The notes beneath the pieces are model-generated. The model was not told where the DNA came from. It was given only the letters and a program-made list of their open reading frames with translations, and did no database searches. A DNA stretch of 64,000 nt from Lachnospiraceae bacterium. Lineage in GTDB: Bacteria > Bacillota > Clostridia > Lachnospirales > Lachnospiraceae. Every line of letters starts with the position of its first letter. The first letter of the stretch is position 1. This document shows positions 45,123 through 54,874 of the stretch, one piece after another. The position numbers and the translations under genes were made by a program. The stretch spans positions 1 through 64,000 of the forward strand of contig CAADYR010000035.1 in the NCBI GenBank assembly GCA_900753305.1, written 5' to 3'.

Positions 45123-47786
45123 ATGAAAAACAAAAAGAAAATTACATTTAACAAATTGTATTTATTTGCTTTTCTGATTCCTACTGTTATTATGCTTGTC
45201 ATTTTTGCCATAAGGGAAATCTATCCTTTCGGTGACAGATCTTTCCTGCATATTGACATGTATCACCAATACTTTCCATTTCTGGTGGAATTCTATCATA
45301 AACTGAAGAATGGAGAGAGCCTGTTCTATTCCTGGAATACAGGTATTGGTTCCAACTTTCTTGCTTTGTATGTATATTATCTGGCAAGTCCTACAAACTG
45401 GTTAGCCATATTCTGTCCGGAAGGACATCTTATGGAATTCATTACCTACATGGTGGTTCTGAAAACAGGATTATGTGGAATGACTTTTGCAATCTATCTG
45501 CGTAAACACTTCCACACTGAAACCTATGCTATTTTACTTTTTTCCACCTTTTATGCCCTGTCCGGTTACATGGCAGCCTATAGTTGGAATGTAATGTGGC
45601 TTGATTGTATTGTACTGGCGCCGATTATCATCCTGGCACTGGAGAAACTGGTAGAACAGGGAGACGGCAGACTTTACTGCATTATGCTTGGTCTTTCTAT
45701 CCTGTCCAATTACTATCTGTCCATTATGATATGTATTTTCCTTGTACTGTACTTTATCATGCTTCTGGTTGCAGAAGATCCTCATAAACAGGATAATTCC
45801 AGAGCCCTGGCAATTCCTTTCCCTGCACGGTTCCAGAACTTCTATGTAAAAGCAGTTGTTCGTTTTGGAATCTATTCCCTGTTAGCAGGAGGTATTGCAG
45901 CAATCCTGCTGTTGCCGGAAGTTGCTGCGCTTCGTTTTACAGAATTCAGTGACGTGAACTTTCCCAAAACGATCAAGTCCTACTTTTCTGTCATTGATAT
46001 GCTGGCAAGACACTGCTTCAACGTAACAGTAGAGACCGGTCTTGATCACTGGCCTAACATATATTGCGGTGTTGCTGTATTTCTGCTGCTTCCACTCTAT
46101 GTGATGCAGAAAAAGATTCCAATCCGTGAGAAAGCTCCCAAGCTGATCCTGTTGGCTTTTATCCTGATCAGCTATTCCACAAATGTGTTGAACTTTATCT
46201 GGCACGGACTCAATTACCCGGATTCTCTGCCCGCCAGACAGTCATTCCTGTATATTTTCCTGCTGCTCGCCATGTGTTTTGAAGCCTTTATGCACATCCG
46301 TGAACATTCAGGAAATGAGATCATGGGATTATTCCTGGGCGTCCTTGCCTTTATTCTCCTTTGTGAGAAGCTGATCACAGATGATTCCTTCACAGGTGCA
46401 TGCTTCCTGTTCACAGGTATTTTCCTTATCTGTTATGCAGGCATGATCCACGGTTACAGGCTCCACCAGAATGCCACAAAAATTCTGACGATCATAACTC
46501 TTGTTCTGGTCGTTGCCGAATCCGGTATCAATATGTACCTGACCAGTGTTTCTACTGTATCAAGAAGCACCTATTTATCAAATTATGATTCATACCAGAC
46601 CCTGACAGAACGAACCACGGAAAATGAAGATGACTTCTTCCGTTTTGAAAAATTTGCCCGCAGGACCCAGAATGATGCCATGTTGATCGGTTTTCCATCT
46701 GCTTCCTATTTTTCCTCTACTTCCAATGCTCTGGTCAAGGATTTCTATGAAAAATATGGCATGAAGAGCAGTCGTGTGTACTACTGTTATGACGGTGCTA
46801 CTCCTGTTACAGCAGCATTGCTGACAAACAGATATATGTTGTATACAATGGACCGTGGTTATGATTCTCTGTTCAGCCTGGCGGACACAGAAGGAAAATT
46901 ATATCTATATCGAAATAATTATTCCCTGCCACTTGGTTATATGATCTCATCCGATATGGTATCTTCTTCTGATATGGATACGATCACTGCCCACCATAAT
47001 GCATTAACGGATTCAGGGCTGAATACCTCCACCCAGTCACGTAAGGATGATTCTCTGGAAGAATTGTTCAGCAGTGCCGATGATGTACAGGAAAATCTGC
47101 ATGAAGATAACGAAGTCAGCTATGTTGATCATCTTAACCCCATAGAACGCCAGAATTATCTGGTAAATACTCTAGGAACAGAGGGTGACGTATTTATCCC
47201 TGTACTGGTCGATCAGGATGGAGGACGCGCTACGATCAATGTAGAAACTTCCGGTCATCTGTATGCATACACAAGCAATACCAAAATAGATAATATTAAA
47301 CTGCGTTATGGTTCTGATGATAAGACATTTAAGACAATAAAGAAAAAATATATTCTGGATCTGGGATACCACGAAGCAGGTTCTCTGCTTACTTTGACCT
47401 CTGAAAATGGAGAAGATCTGAACCTCATCGCTTACTATGTGGATGAAGGTGTCCTTGGAAATTTCATAGACAGTCTGAATTCTCAGACCATGACTGTAGA
47501 TTCTTATGATGAGACACATGTAAACGGTCATATCATAGTTACTACTCCCGGAGAACTGGTTCTGTCCATTCCATACGAACCTGGTTGGACACTTCTTGTT
47601 GATGGCAAAGAAGCTACCATAGATCTCTTTGAAGATACCATGATCAGTACCTACCTGACAGAAGGAGAGCATACAATTGCACTTTCCTACTATCCTGCAG
47701 GTTTCAATGCCGGTATCGTGATCACCATTGTCAGTCTCGCATTATTCCTTGTGCTTTGCACACTTATCAAAAAGCAGACAAAATAA
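45123..47786 (+). CDS. YfhO-family GT-C membrane glycosyltransferase
   Basis: This 887-residue polytopic membrane protein has about 12 helices in residues 1-490, a large extracytoplasmic part (about 490-850) and a last helix (about 857-880). The first loop has GDRSFLHIDMYHQYFPF, with acidic residues typical of GT-C enzymes that use lipid-linked sugars. In Bacilli, YfhO glycosylates lipoteichoic acid; here it follows an LtaS-like gene directly, so it likely decorates that polymer. It shares a bidirectional terminator with deoB. Confidence 0.88.
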   Translation: MKNKKKITFNKLYLFAFLIPTVIMLVIFAIREIYPFGDRSFLHIDMYHQYFPFLVEFYHKLKNGESLFYSWNTGIGSNFLALYVYYLASPTNWLAIFCPEGHLMEFITYMVVLKTGLCGMTFAIYLRKHFHTETYAILLFSTFYALSGYMAAYSWNVMWLDCIVLAPIIILALEKLVEQGDGRLYCIMLGLSILSNYYLSIMICIFLVLYFIMLLVAEDPHKQDNSRALAIPFPARFQNFYVKAVVRFGIYSLLAGGIAAILLLPEVAALRFTEFSDVNFPKTIKSYFSVIDMLARHCFNVTVETGLDHWPNIYCGVAVFLLLPLYVMQKKIPIREKAPKLILLAFILISYSTNVLNFIWHGLNYPDSLPARQSFLYIFLLLAMCFEAFMHIREHSGNEIMGLFLGVLAFILLCEKLITDDSFTGACFLFTGIFLICYAGMIHGYRLHQNATKILTIITLVLVVAESGINMYLTSVSTVSRSTYLSNYDSYQTLTERTTENEDDFFRFEKFARRTQNDAMLIGFPSASYFSSTSNALVKDFYEKYGMKSSRVYYCYDGATPVTAALLTNRYMLYTMDRGYDSLFSLADTEGKLYLYRNNYSLPLGYMISSDMVSSSDMDTITAHHNALTDSGLNTSTQSRKDDSLEELFSSADDVQENLHEDNEVSYVDHLNPIERQNYLVNTLGTEGDVFIPVLVDQDGGRATINVETSGHLYAYTSNTKIDNIKLRYGSDDKTFKTIKKKYILDLGYHEAGSLLTLTSENGEDLNLIAYYVDEGVLGNFIDSLNSQTMTVDSYDETHVNGHIIVTTPGELVLSIPYEPGWTLLVDGKEATIDLFEDTMISTYLTEGEHTIALSYYPAGFNAGIVITIVSLALFLVLCTLIKKQTK

Positions 47787-47800
47787 ACATCATAAAATAG

Positions 47801-47837
47801 AAGGAGCAAAACCACAAAAACGATGGTTTTGCTCCTT
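47801..47837. terminator. Bidirectional terminator
   Basis: AAGGAGCAAAACCA (47801-47814) and TGGTTTTGCTCCTT (47824-47837) form a perfect 14-bp stem over a 9-nt loop. It lies between the convergent yfhO-type and deoB genes. Confidence 0.92.
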
Positions 47838-47845
47838 TTTGCATA

Positions 47846-49042
47846 CTATACTAATTGGGATAAAAGTGATGTTCCGATTGTATTTTGAGGCATCTCTACA
47901 CCAAAGTTATCGGCAATTGTTGCACCGATCACTGCAAAAGTATCTGTATCTTCCAGTTTTCCAGAACCTTTCATAGATGGTGAATATGCAACAAATGGAA
48001 CCTGTTCTCTCGTATGGTCTGTTCCTGTATAAGTAGGATCATTGCCGTGGTCTGCGGTGATGATCAGAAGATCATCCTCACGAAGCACCTTTAACAGTTC
48101 GCCGAGTTTTACATCGAAACGCTCTAATTCTTCTGCATAGCCTTTTACATTTCTTCTATGTCCCCACAGAGCATCAAAATCTACCAGATTTACAAAACAG
48201 AATCCTGTAAAATCTCTTCCTGCAATTTCAATCGTCTGCTCCATTCCATGTACAGAACTCTTGGATTTGTTAGACTCTGTGATTCCCTCTCCGTCAAAGA
48301 TATCACTGATCTTACCAACTGAGATCACATCGTATCCTGCATCCTTCAATGCATTCAATGCCGTTCTTCCATAAGGCTTCAATGCATAGTCATGACGATT
48401 GCTGGTACGTTTGAATTCCCCTTTCTTCTTCCCTACATAAGGACGGGCAATTACACGACCGACCTTCCACTCATCTCTCAGGGTAAGTTCACGGGCAATC
48501 TCACAGCAGCGATACAATTCATCCAGTCCAAAAGTTTCCTCATTTCCGCAGATCTGAAGTACGGAATCAGCAGATGTATACACGATCATATGACCTGTTG
48601 CAATTTCTTCCTCAGCAAGTTCATCCAGAATCTCTGTTCCGCTGGCGCTCTTATTACCGATTACCTTGTGTCCTGTTCTCTTCTCCAGTTCCTCGATCAA
48701 TTCTTTTGGGAAACCTGTCTCTGTAAAGGTCTGGAATGGAGTCGTAATATGAAGTCCCATCATTTCCCAATGTCCTGTCATGGTATCTTTTCCGGTACTT
48801 GCTTCATTCATCCTGGTATAGTAAGCCAATGGCTTCTCTACAGGTGCAATATTCTTTAACTCCTTTAGATTGGCAATTCCCAGCTTCTGCATATTGGGAA
48901 TGTTCAGATTTCCTACTGTCTGCGCAATATGTCCTAATGTGTCAGTTCCTGCATCATGGTATTCTGCCGCATCTTTTGCATTACCGATACCACAGGAATC
49001 AATAACGATTGTAAAAATTCTACGATATTTCTTTATCTCCAT
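47846..49042 (-). CDS. deoB: Phosphopentomutase
   Basis: This 398-residue cytosolic enzyme of the alkaline phosphatase superfamily interconverts ribose/deoxyribose 1-phosphate and 5-phosphate. The first metal-binding segment is IVIDSCGIGNAKDAAEY. GKDTMTGHWEMMG contains the phosphorylated Thr, and ITADHGNDPTYTGTDHTRE carries the second metal site. The length is normal. It is encoded 23 nt after uridine phosphorylase, so together they feed nucleoside ribose into central metabolism. The divergent GntR regulator probably controls both. Confidence 0.95.
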   Translation of the reverse strand: MEIKKYRRIFTIVIDSCGIGNAKDAAEYHDAGTDTLGHIAQTVGNLNIPNMQKLGIANLKELKNIAPVEKPLAYYTRMNEASTGKDTMTGHWEMMGLHITTPFQTFTETGFPKELIEELEKRTGHKVIGNKSASGTEILDELAEEEIATGHMIVYTSADSVLQICGNEETFGLDELYRCCEIARELTLRDEWKVGRVIARPYVGKKKGEFKRTSNRHDYALKPYGRTALNALKDAGYDVISVGKISDIFDGEGITESNKSKSSVHGMEQTIEIAGRDFTGFCFVNLVDFDALWGHRRNVKGYAEELERFDVKLGELLKVLREDDLLIITADHGNDPTYTGTDHTREQVPFVAYSPSMKGSGKLEDTDTFAVIGATIADNFGVEMPQNTIGTSLLSQLV

Positions 49043-49065
49043 GTTTCTGTCTCCTTTTTAAATTA

Positions 49066-49845
49066 TTATTTTTCACGATCTGCTTTGATAAGCTTACGAA
49101 TAGCTTCCACACCTACTGTGATCGCAGCTTCTGTATCATGTACGATAGGGTTGTCCATTCCACGCGCATTACGCTCCTGATTGCCAACTACCAGGAAATT
49201 GGAGCCGCAACGTACTCTTAAATGAGCTGCTGCAATAAATAATGCTGCAGATTCCATCTCGGATGCTTTACATCCCAGACGCTTCCAGGCTTCCCACTTA
49301 TTCAAAAGTTCATAGCTTACCGGCATTCTCTCCGGCTCATGCTGTCCATAAAATGCATCTTTACACTGTACAACACCTGTATGGTATGTATAGCCCAATT
49401 CCTTTGCTGCTGCTACGATCGCATTGGTTACCTCCAGATCTGCCACTGCCGGATATTCAATCGGTGCGTACTCACGGCTTGTTCCTTCCATACGAACAGC
49501 ACCGGTTGCAACTACGATATCTCCGCCCTTTACATCCAGATCAATACCACCGCAGGTGCCCACACGGATAAAGGTATCTGCTCCGCACTGTACCAGTTCT
49601 TCCATTGCGATAGATGCCGATGGACCACCAATACCTGTTGATGTTACACTCACCTTTTCTCCGTCAAGATAACCTGTATAGGTAACGAACTCTCTGCTGT
49701 CGGCAATTAACTTCGCATCATCAAAATGTCTGGCGATCTTCTCACATCTCTTGGGGTCACCCGGTAAGATCACATAACGTCCCACATCCCCCGGTCTGAT
49801 CTGTAAATGATACTGCAATCCGACTTCTCCTGAATAGTTCTGCAT
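49066..49845 (-). CDS. udp: Uridine phosphorylase
   Basis: This 259-residue cytosolic nucleoside phosphorylase of the NP-I family splits uridine with phosphate to uracil and ribose 1-phosphate. Markers are VILPGDPKRCEKIA, STGIGGPSASIA, RVGTCGGID and the purine/pyrimidine-site segment KASEMESAALF. It is the first gene of a two-gene operon with deoB, which uses its product. AAGGAGGATACC precedes the ATG. A full sigma-A promoter lies at 49900-49928, and a palindrome at 49961-49977 is a candidate GntR operator. Confidence 0.93.
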   Translation of the reverse strand: MQNYSGEVGLQYHLQIRPGDVGRYVILPGDPKRCEKIARHFDDAKLIADSREFVTYTGYLDGEKVSVTSTGIGGPSASIAMEELVQCGADTFIRVGTCGGIDLDVKGGDIVVATGAVRMEGTSREYAPIEYPAVADLEVTNAIVAAAKELGYTYHTGVVQCKDAFYGQHEPERMPVSYELLNKWEAWKRLGCKASEMESAALFIAAAHLRVRCGSNFLVVGNQERNARGMDNPIVHDTEAAITVGVEAIRKLIKADREK

Positions 49846-49899
49846 GATGGTATCCTCCTTATAAATATGTACCTGTATAACCTATTTTACTATACTTGA

Positions 49900-49928
49900 A
49901 TTATATATTTATACATGTCTATTTTCAA
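49900..49928 (-). promoter_or_regulatory. udp: Promoter of udp-deoB
   Basis: On the minus strand TTGAAA (49928-49923), a 17-nt spacer and TATAAT (49905-49900) form a good sigma-A promoter. Confidence 0.7.
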
Positions 49929-49960
49929 TACTATTGTTTGATAAAAAAACCGGAACTTTT

Positions 49961-49977
49961 TTGTATACTATATACAA
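49961..49977. promoter_or_regulatory. Palindrome, candidate GntR operator
   Basis: TTGTATA-CTA-TATACAA is a perfect palindrome with a 3-nt centre, lying between the udp promoter and the promoter of the divergent GntR gene. GntR/HutC-type operators are short palindromes of this size. Confidence 0.55.
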
Positions 49978-50004
49978 TTCCATACCTGTACATCCTGATA
50001 CCGG

Positions 50005-50033
50005 TTGACATTCCATACATATAGTTTTATCAT
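50005..50033 (+). promoter_or_regulatory. Promoter of the GntR gene
   Basis: TTGACA (50005-50010), a 17-nt spacer and TATCAT (50028-50033) end 40 nt before the chosen start. Confidence 0.65.
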
Positions 50034-50073
50034 GAATGAAAGAAAATATACCTGTTTAAATAAAGGAGATTTC

Positions 50074-50823
50074 ATGGCAGCAACAGATTCTTCAACCAAG
50101 AAAAAATTGAAACATGTCAAAGTATATGACAGATTATATGAACAGATTCAGAGCGGGATTTACCCTGTTGGATCGCAGCTTCCTTCTGAAGCCGTACTTG
50201 CTGAACAGATGGGCGTCAGCCGCATGACTCTGCGCAAGGCACTTTCCCTTTTTATTGAAGATGGGATTGTAAAAAATGTACCAGGTGTAGGAAATTTTAT
50301 CTGTACACCCGGCACAAAAAAAGGTAAAAATATAGACATGTCTAAAATCATGCATCCTGTTTACGCTTACTGCACAGAAACTCCAGACTCTACTGAACTG
50401 GACTTTCGTATGGAACCTCCTACGAAATCTATTATGGATACCCTGGATCAGTATACACCTGCTGTCGTAATTGCAGACCGCTGGTATAAGAAGGAAAATA
50501 TTCCTTTCGCCTATTCTCTAAGCTTTCTGCCAATCGAACAGGTTGCAGAAAAACAGATTGACTTGAATTACCCTGATCAGCTTCTCTCCTATCTGGAGAC
50601 AGGTTGTTATCAATCTATGTCCACCAGCCGCAGAATCTGCTCTTATACTACAACAGGTAATTATACTGCAGAGAAATATGCCATATCTGAACATAATTCC
50701 TTTTTACTGATACAGGAGAATATCTGTGATGAAAGTGGACGCATTTTAATCTCCAGTAAACACTATATTCCGGCAGATCTCTTTCGACTGGAACTTACTC
50801 TTTCACCAGTTCCAGTCCACTGA
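50074..50823 (+). CDS. GntR/HutC-family regulator (UTRA domain)
   Basis: This 249-residue repressor has a GntR winged helix at residues 12-80 (YPVGSQLPSEAVLAEQMGVS, then MTLRKALSLFIEDGIV). The UTRA effector domain (about 90-245) ends with SSKHYIPADLFRLEL. The ATG at 50074 is chosen because AAAGGAG stands 6 nt upstream and upstream starts fall near the promoter. It is divergent from udp-deoB, so control of nucleoside use is likely. Its 3' end overlaps the convergent rqcH-type gene by 29 nt. Confidence 0.88.
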   Translation: MAATDSSTKKKLKHVKVYDRLYEQIQSGIYPVGSQLPSEAVLAEQMGVSRMTLRKALSLFIEDGIVKNVPGVGNFICTPGTKKGKNIDMSKIMHPVYAYCTETPDSTELDFRMEPPTKSIMDTLDQYTPAVVIADRWYKKENIPFAYSLSFLPIEQVAEKQIDLNYPDQLLSYLETGCYQSMSTSRRICSYTTTGNYTAEKYAISEHNSFLLIQENICDESGRILISSKHYIPADLFRLELTLSPVPVH

Positions 50824-52537
50824 TATCGGAATCGATCACCAGTGAATAGTTGGTATAATACACTACAAAACCCGGTTTGGAGCCATTTGGTTTCTTCACA
50901 TTCTTCTTCTGGGTATAATCGATCTCTATCTTCTCCTGCCCTTTTGCCTGAGAATAATAGGCAGCCAGTCTGCCGGCTTCTTCATAGGCGCGGTCTGTCA
51001 TCTCTGCTCCATTGGTCTTAACGATCACATGGGAACCAGGCATGCCCTTGGCATGGAACCACCAGTCATTACCAGTTGCGAACTTAAAAGTAAGTTCCTC
51101 GTTCTGGTAATTATTCTTACCTACATAAATATCAAAACCATCGCTGCTGATATAATGAAAAGGCCTGCTGGTGATCTTCACACGCTTCGTACCGCCCTTT
51201 CTGCGAATATAACCGCTCTCAATCAGTTCTTCCTTAATCTGTACGAGATCCTCTTCCTTCTGTGCAATGTCCAGTGCTGTACTGACAGATGCCAGATGTT
51301 CAATCTCTTCCTTTGTCTCTTTCGTCAACGTTGTAAGAGCTTCATAAGTCCTCTTTAACTTCTGATATTTATCGAAATATTTCTTGGCATTCTCTCCTGC
51401 GCTCAATGTCGGGTCCAGAGGAATCGTGATCATTTCATTGGTATAGTAATTGAGAGCTTCCAGCGACTTGGCTCCCTCTTTTGCTCCATAGCCGTAGGTA
51501 TTGAGCAGTTCACCATAAATACGATACTTTTCTCTCTTTGCTGTATCTTCCAACTGTTTCATCTGTAAATCATATTTCTTCACATTACGTTCCATAGCTG
51601 TCTGCACCACTCGACGCAAATCGACAGAACGCTGTCTGATCCTGGTAATGATATTCTTTTCCGCATAATAATGCTCGATCAGTTCTGACATACTGTCATA
51701 CAAAGTGACATTTGTGTCAGAATATGAAGTCAGTCTAATGGCAGCATATTCTACAGGCTGTTTATTCTCGTACACAACATTTGGCTCGAATCTGCCCTGT
51801 ACTACGTCCTGCATGATCTGGCAAAAGACATTGCATACAGCAGTCATTTCCGTCTCATCCAGATCTGCTGTGGGTTTATCTGCATCTACCCCTGCACGGT
51901 AGCATATTTCATGAGCGATGCACGGGGAAATTCCTGTAAAACTGCCATAGATTGCTTTGAATACCGGCTTGCTTACGGCTGTCAGTACTCTTCTGACTTC
52001 ATCTGTGGATGCAGTCAGTGGATCTTCCTTGTCCTGTGTATTCGGGATGAAGTATTCTCTGCCCGGCAATACCTCCCTGACAGAGCTGACCATTCCCGAG
52101 ATATGCTTGATACTGTCTATGATCACATTGTTATCATCATAAAAGATAATATTACTGTGCTTTCCCATCAATTCAATGACCAGATATTTTGTACATAGAT
52201 CTCCCAATTCATTCAGATGCTCTAACTGCAGCTTAACGATACGTTCCAGTCCCATAGGCTGTTCCACTGATACAATTCTGGCATTCTGCAAATGTTTACG
52301 GAGCAGCATACAGAAATTGGGTGCAGTCATGGGACTGGTCTTGTTTTCCCGGGTCAGATACAGCAATGGCAGAGATGCATCTGCCGACATGATCATTCTG
52401 ATCTGTCCTCCATTATTTTTAACTGTGATCAGTAATTCATCCTTTTCCGGCTGTGCGATCTTATAAATTCTTCCGCCGGTTATTTTCTCTTTCATTTCTC
52501 TTACGATGGAAGCTATCGTAATTCCGTCAAATGCCAT
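50795..52537 (-). CDS. rqcH: RqcH/NFACT-family ribosome quality control protein
   Basis: This 580-residue cytosolic protein binds obstructed large ribosomal subunits and directs C-terminal Ala tailing. The NFACT-N domain is at about 1-270, a long coiled coil at about 285-430 (ESALNYY region between), and the NFACT-R domain at about 440-560. The last contains FHYISSDGFDIYVGKNNYQN and WWFHAKGMPGSHVIV. In the N-terminal part the usual 'DR' pair reads GLERIVK, so Asp is Glu. The ATG at 52537 has GGAGGA 5 nt upstream. It overlaps the convergent GntR gene. Confidence 0.9.
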   Translation of the reverse strand: MAFDGITIASIVREMKEKITGGRIYKIAQPEKDELLITVKNNGGQIRMIMSADASLPLLYLTRENKTSPMTAPNFCMLLRKHLQNARIVSVEQPMGLERIVKLQLEHLNELGDLCTKYLVIELMGKHSNIIFYDDNNVIIDSIKHISGMVSSVREVLPGREYFIPNTQDKEDPLTASTDEVRRVLTAVSKPVFKAIYGSFTGISPCIAHEICYRAGVDADKPTADLDETEMTAVCNVFCQIMQDVVQGRFEPNVVYENKQPVEYAAIRLTSYSDTNVTLYDSMSELIEHYYAEKNIITRIRQRSVDLRRVVQTAMERNVKKYDLQMKQLEDTAKREKYRIYGELLNTYGYGAKEGAKSLEALNYYTNEMITIPLDPTLSAGENAKKYFDKYQKLKRTYEALTTLTKETKEEIEHLASVSTALDIAQKEEDLVQIKEELIESGYIRRKGGTKRVKITSRPFHYISSDGFDIYVGKNNYQNEELTFKFATGNDWWFHAKGMPGSHVIVKTNGAEMTDRAYEEAGRLAAYYSQAKGQEKIEIDYTQKKNVKKPNGSKPGFVVYYTNYSLVIDSDISGLELVKE

Positions 52538-52553
52538 CTTTTTCCTCCATGAA

Positions 52554-52580
52554 AAAGCCACTTCTATGTGAAGTGGCTTT
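52554..52580. terminator. Terminator between glgA and rqcH
   Basis: AAAGCCACTTC (52554-52564) pairs with GAAGTGGCTTT (52570-52580), with an A/T tract on both sides. It follows the glgA stop on the minus strand and lies just before rqcH. Confidence 0.85.
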
Positions 52581-52588
52581 GTTTAATC

Positions 52589-54037
52589 CTAATTGTCGAT
52601 CAACCAATCGTACATTTCCTGATACTTCAATGCTGACACATTCCATGAATAATCTGTCGCCATGGCTCTGTCAATGATCTTATTCCATTCACGTTTCTTA
52701 TCATAGTATATCTTCTCCGCATAACGAATAGTGTTCAGCATTTCATGAGCGTTGTAATTGCAGAAACTAAATCCGGTTCCCTTACTCTCATATTCATTAT
52801 AAGGTTCTACAGTATCTTTCAGACCACCTGTTTCCCTTACAATAGGTACTGTACCATAACGAAGTGCCATCAACTGGCTCAAGCCACACGGTTCGAACAG
52901 GGAAGGCATCAGGAACGCATCACAGGACGCATAAATTCTGTGGGAAAGTTCCTCAGAATAATAGATATTGGCTGATACCTTGCCATGATATTTCCAGTCA
53001 AAATGCCGGAACATATTCTCGTATTTTTCTTCCCCGGTACCAAGTACAACTAACTGAATCTCATCCTGACAGAGTTCATCCATAACATACGCTACCAGAT
53101 CCATACCTTTCTGATCTGTTAATCTGGACACGATACCGATCATCATCTTCTTGTCATTTTCTTCCAGTCCAAGCTGTTTTTGCAGATCACGCTTATTCTT
53201 GATCTTTTCCTTACGGAAATTATCTGCCCTGTACTTGCGAATGATATACTGATCTGTTTCGGGATTATATTCATTATAATCAATTCCATTCACAATGCCT
53301 CGTAAGTCCTTGCTTCTGGCATTGAGCAATCCGTCAAGATGTTCACCATAGAAAGCTGTCTTGATCTCTTCTGCGTATGTCTGGCTTACTGTAGTGATCG
53401 CATCTGCATAAGTAAGTCCGCCCTTTAACAGGTTGCCATCCTTATAGTAAGCTAACTTGTCCGGCGTAAAATAAGAGGAATCCAGCCCTGTGATATTCTG
53501 TACTGTCTTGATATCATATACACCCTGGAATTTCAGGTTATGAATTGTCATAACAGACTTGATTCCACGATAGAATTCACCTCCGGCAAATCTCTCCTTT
53601 AAGTACACCGGCAAAATACCGGTCTGCCAGTCGTGGCAGTGAATGACATCCGGTCTGAAATCTACGACCGGTAATATGGAGAGTGCTGCCTTGGAGAAAA
53701 ATACAAATTTGGATATTTCCTCAACTACATTATCACTGTAAGGCTTAAAACCATTGAAAAATTTCTCATTATCAATGAAATAATAAGTGATTCCTTCATA
53801 TTCTGTTTCCATGACACCTACATATTCATTTATCCCCATAAAGTCCATATAAAAATGAGTTCTGTATTTCATCATGGATTTCACTTTGTCGCTCATACAC
53901 ATATACTTAGGTAAAATCACTCTGCAGTCAAAATATCTTTTGTCAAAATACTTAGGTAACGAACCTACAACATCTGCAAGACCCCCAGTCTTGATAAATG
54001 GTACTCCTTCTGAAGCTACAAATAATATTTTTTTCAT
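52589..54037 (-). CDS. glgA: Glycogen synthase (ADP-glucose type)
   Basis: This 482-residue GT5 enzyme extends glycogen from ADP-glucose. The N-terminal KTGGLADVVGSLPK is the glucose-donor site (KxGGL), HCHDWQTGILPVY and MTIHNLKFQGVYD are family markers, and IVSRLTDQKGMDLV opens the C-terminal lobe. SLFEPCGLSQLMALRYGTVP carries the catalytic Glu. The length is normal for the family. It is a single gene without other glg genes around it. Together with the maltodextrin locus it points to active alpha-glucan metabolism. Confidence 0.95.
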   Translation of the reverse strand: MKKILFVASEGVPFIKTGGLADVVGSLPKYFDKRYFDCRVILPKYMCMSDKVKSMMKYRTHFYMDFMGINEYVGVMETEYEGITYYFIDNEKFFNGFKPYSDNVVEEISKFVFFSKAALSILPVVDFRPDVIHCHDWQTGILPVYLKERFAGGEFYRGIKSVMTIHNLKFQGVYDIKTVQNITGLDSSYFTPDKLAYYKDGNLLKGGLTYADAITTVSQTYAEEIKTAFYGEHLDGLLNARSKDLRGIVNGIDYNEYNPETDQYIIRKYRADNFRKEKIKNKRDLQKQLGLEENDKKMMIGIVSRLTDQKGMDLVAYVMDELCQDEIQLVVLGTGEEKYENMFRHFDWKYHGKVSANIYYSEELSHRIYASCDAFLMPSLFEPCGLSQLMALRYGTVPIVRETGGLKDTVEPYNEYESKGTGFSFCNYNAHEMLNTIRYAEKIYYDKKREWNKIIDRAMATDYSWNVSALKYQEMYDWLIDN

Positions 54038-54152
54038 ACCCTACTGAATCCCTTCTCATTTACTTTTGGAAGAATTTACTTAATATCTAAATTATACACC
54101 AGATGCCAGGTCAATGTAAAGAAAAGACTCATAACTTTGTTACTACCTTATG

Positions 54153-54677
54153 TCAACGTGAACACTCTCTGTAATGAAGTCTGATTTTGTCTGCAATTAA
54201 TGCTATAAATTCTGAATTTGTAGGTTTTCCCTTTCCAATATTGATCGTATAGCCAAACAGCGCATCCAAAGTTTCCATTTTTCCTCTGCTCCATGCTACT
54301 TCAATTGCATGACGGATCGCACGTTCTACGCGACTTGGAGTTGTCTGATACTTTTTGGCAATAGAGGGATATAATATCTTGGTAATAGAATTCAACATCT
54401 CCACATCTTCTACAGACATCATGATTGCTTCTCTTAGATACTGATATCCTTTTATATGCGCGGGAACCCCTATTTCATGAATCATATCCGTCACATCTTT
54501 CTCAAGATTATGTCCCTGCGGTTCCTTATGTTCTTCTCTGGCAGACTGCTGTTCATACGTTCTGCCTGATGGTACGGTTATCATGATCTGAAATTCTTTA
54601 TCTTTGGAAATCAAGTCGCTTATCATTCGAAACATTCTTTCATTATCCTGATCTGTGACTACTTTAAGCTGCTCCAT
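54153..54677 (-). CDS. Spo0A-type DNA-binding protein without receiver domain
   Basis: This 174-residue protein has a C-terminal part (about 65-172) that is a clear Spo0A effector domain: DMIHEIGVPAHIKGYQYLRE, then TPSRVERAIRHAIEVAW and GKGKPTNSEFIALIADKIRL. The N-terminal 60 residues are a short, charged helical segment (DQDNERMFRMISDLISKDKE) and do not form a phosphorylatable receiver. GGAGAG stands 8 nt before the ATG at 54677; a GTG at 54734 is possible. It may bind 0A-box-like DNA without phosphorelay control, or it may be an antagonist. It has its own promoter. Confidence 0.85.
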   Translation of the reverse strand: MEQLKVVTDQDNERMFRMISDLISKDKEFQIMITVPSGRTYEQQSAREEHKEPQGHNLEKDVTDMIHEIGVPAHIKGYQYLREAIMMSVEDVEMLNSITKILYPSIAKKYQTTPSRVERAIRHAIEVAWSRGKMETLDALFGYTINIGKGKPTNSEFIALIADKIRLHYRECSR

Positions 54678-54779
54678 TCTATTTCTCTCCATTTCCAACA
54701 TGTCTCGGCTCAAACTGCTAATAATTTTGCACACCTTAACCCGCTACCTGTCTAAATACACCACAATTTGGCAAGCTCC

Positions 54780-54808
54780 ATTATAAGTACGCCACATTTT
54801 GAGTGCAA
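54780..54808 (-). promoter_or_regulatory. Promoter of the Spo0A-type gene
   Basis: On the minus strand TTGCAC (54808-54803), a 17-nt spacer and TATAAT (54785-54780) form the promoter. The start codon is about 100 nt downstream. Confidence 0.7.
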
Positions 54809-54874
54809 CAGCTACTTATCGCAAAAATTGCGGTATTTATGCAGCTTCTTCTTATTTCTGCCATAAAAGACAAC

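Noticed and set aside
47172..47672. 166-codon minus-strand frame
   Set aside because: It lies inside the YfhO-type gene and has no ribosome site or known motif.
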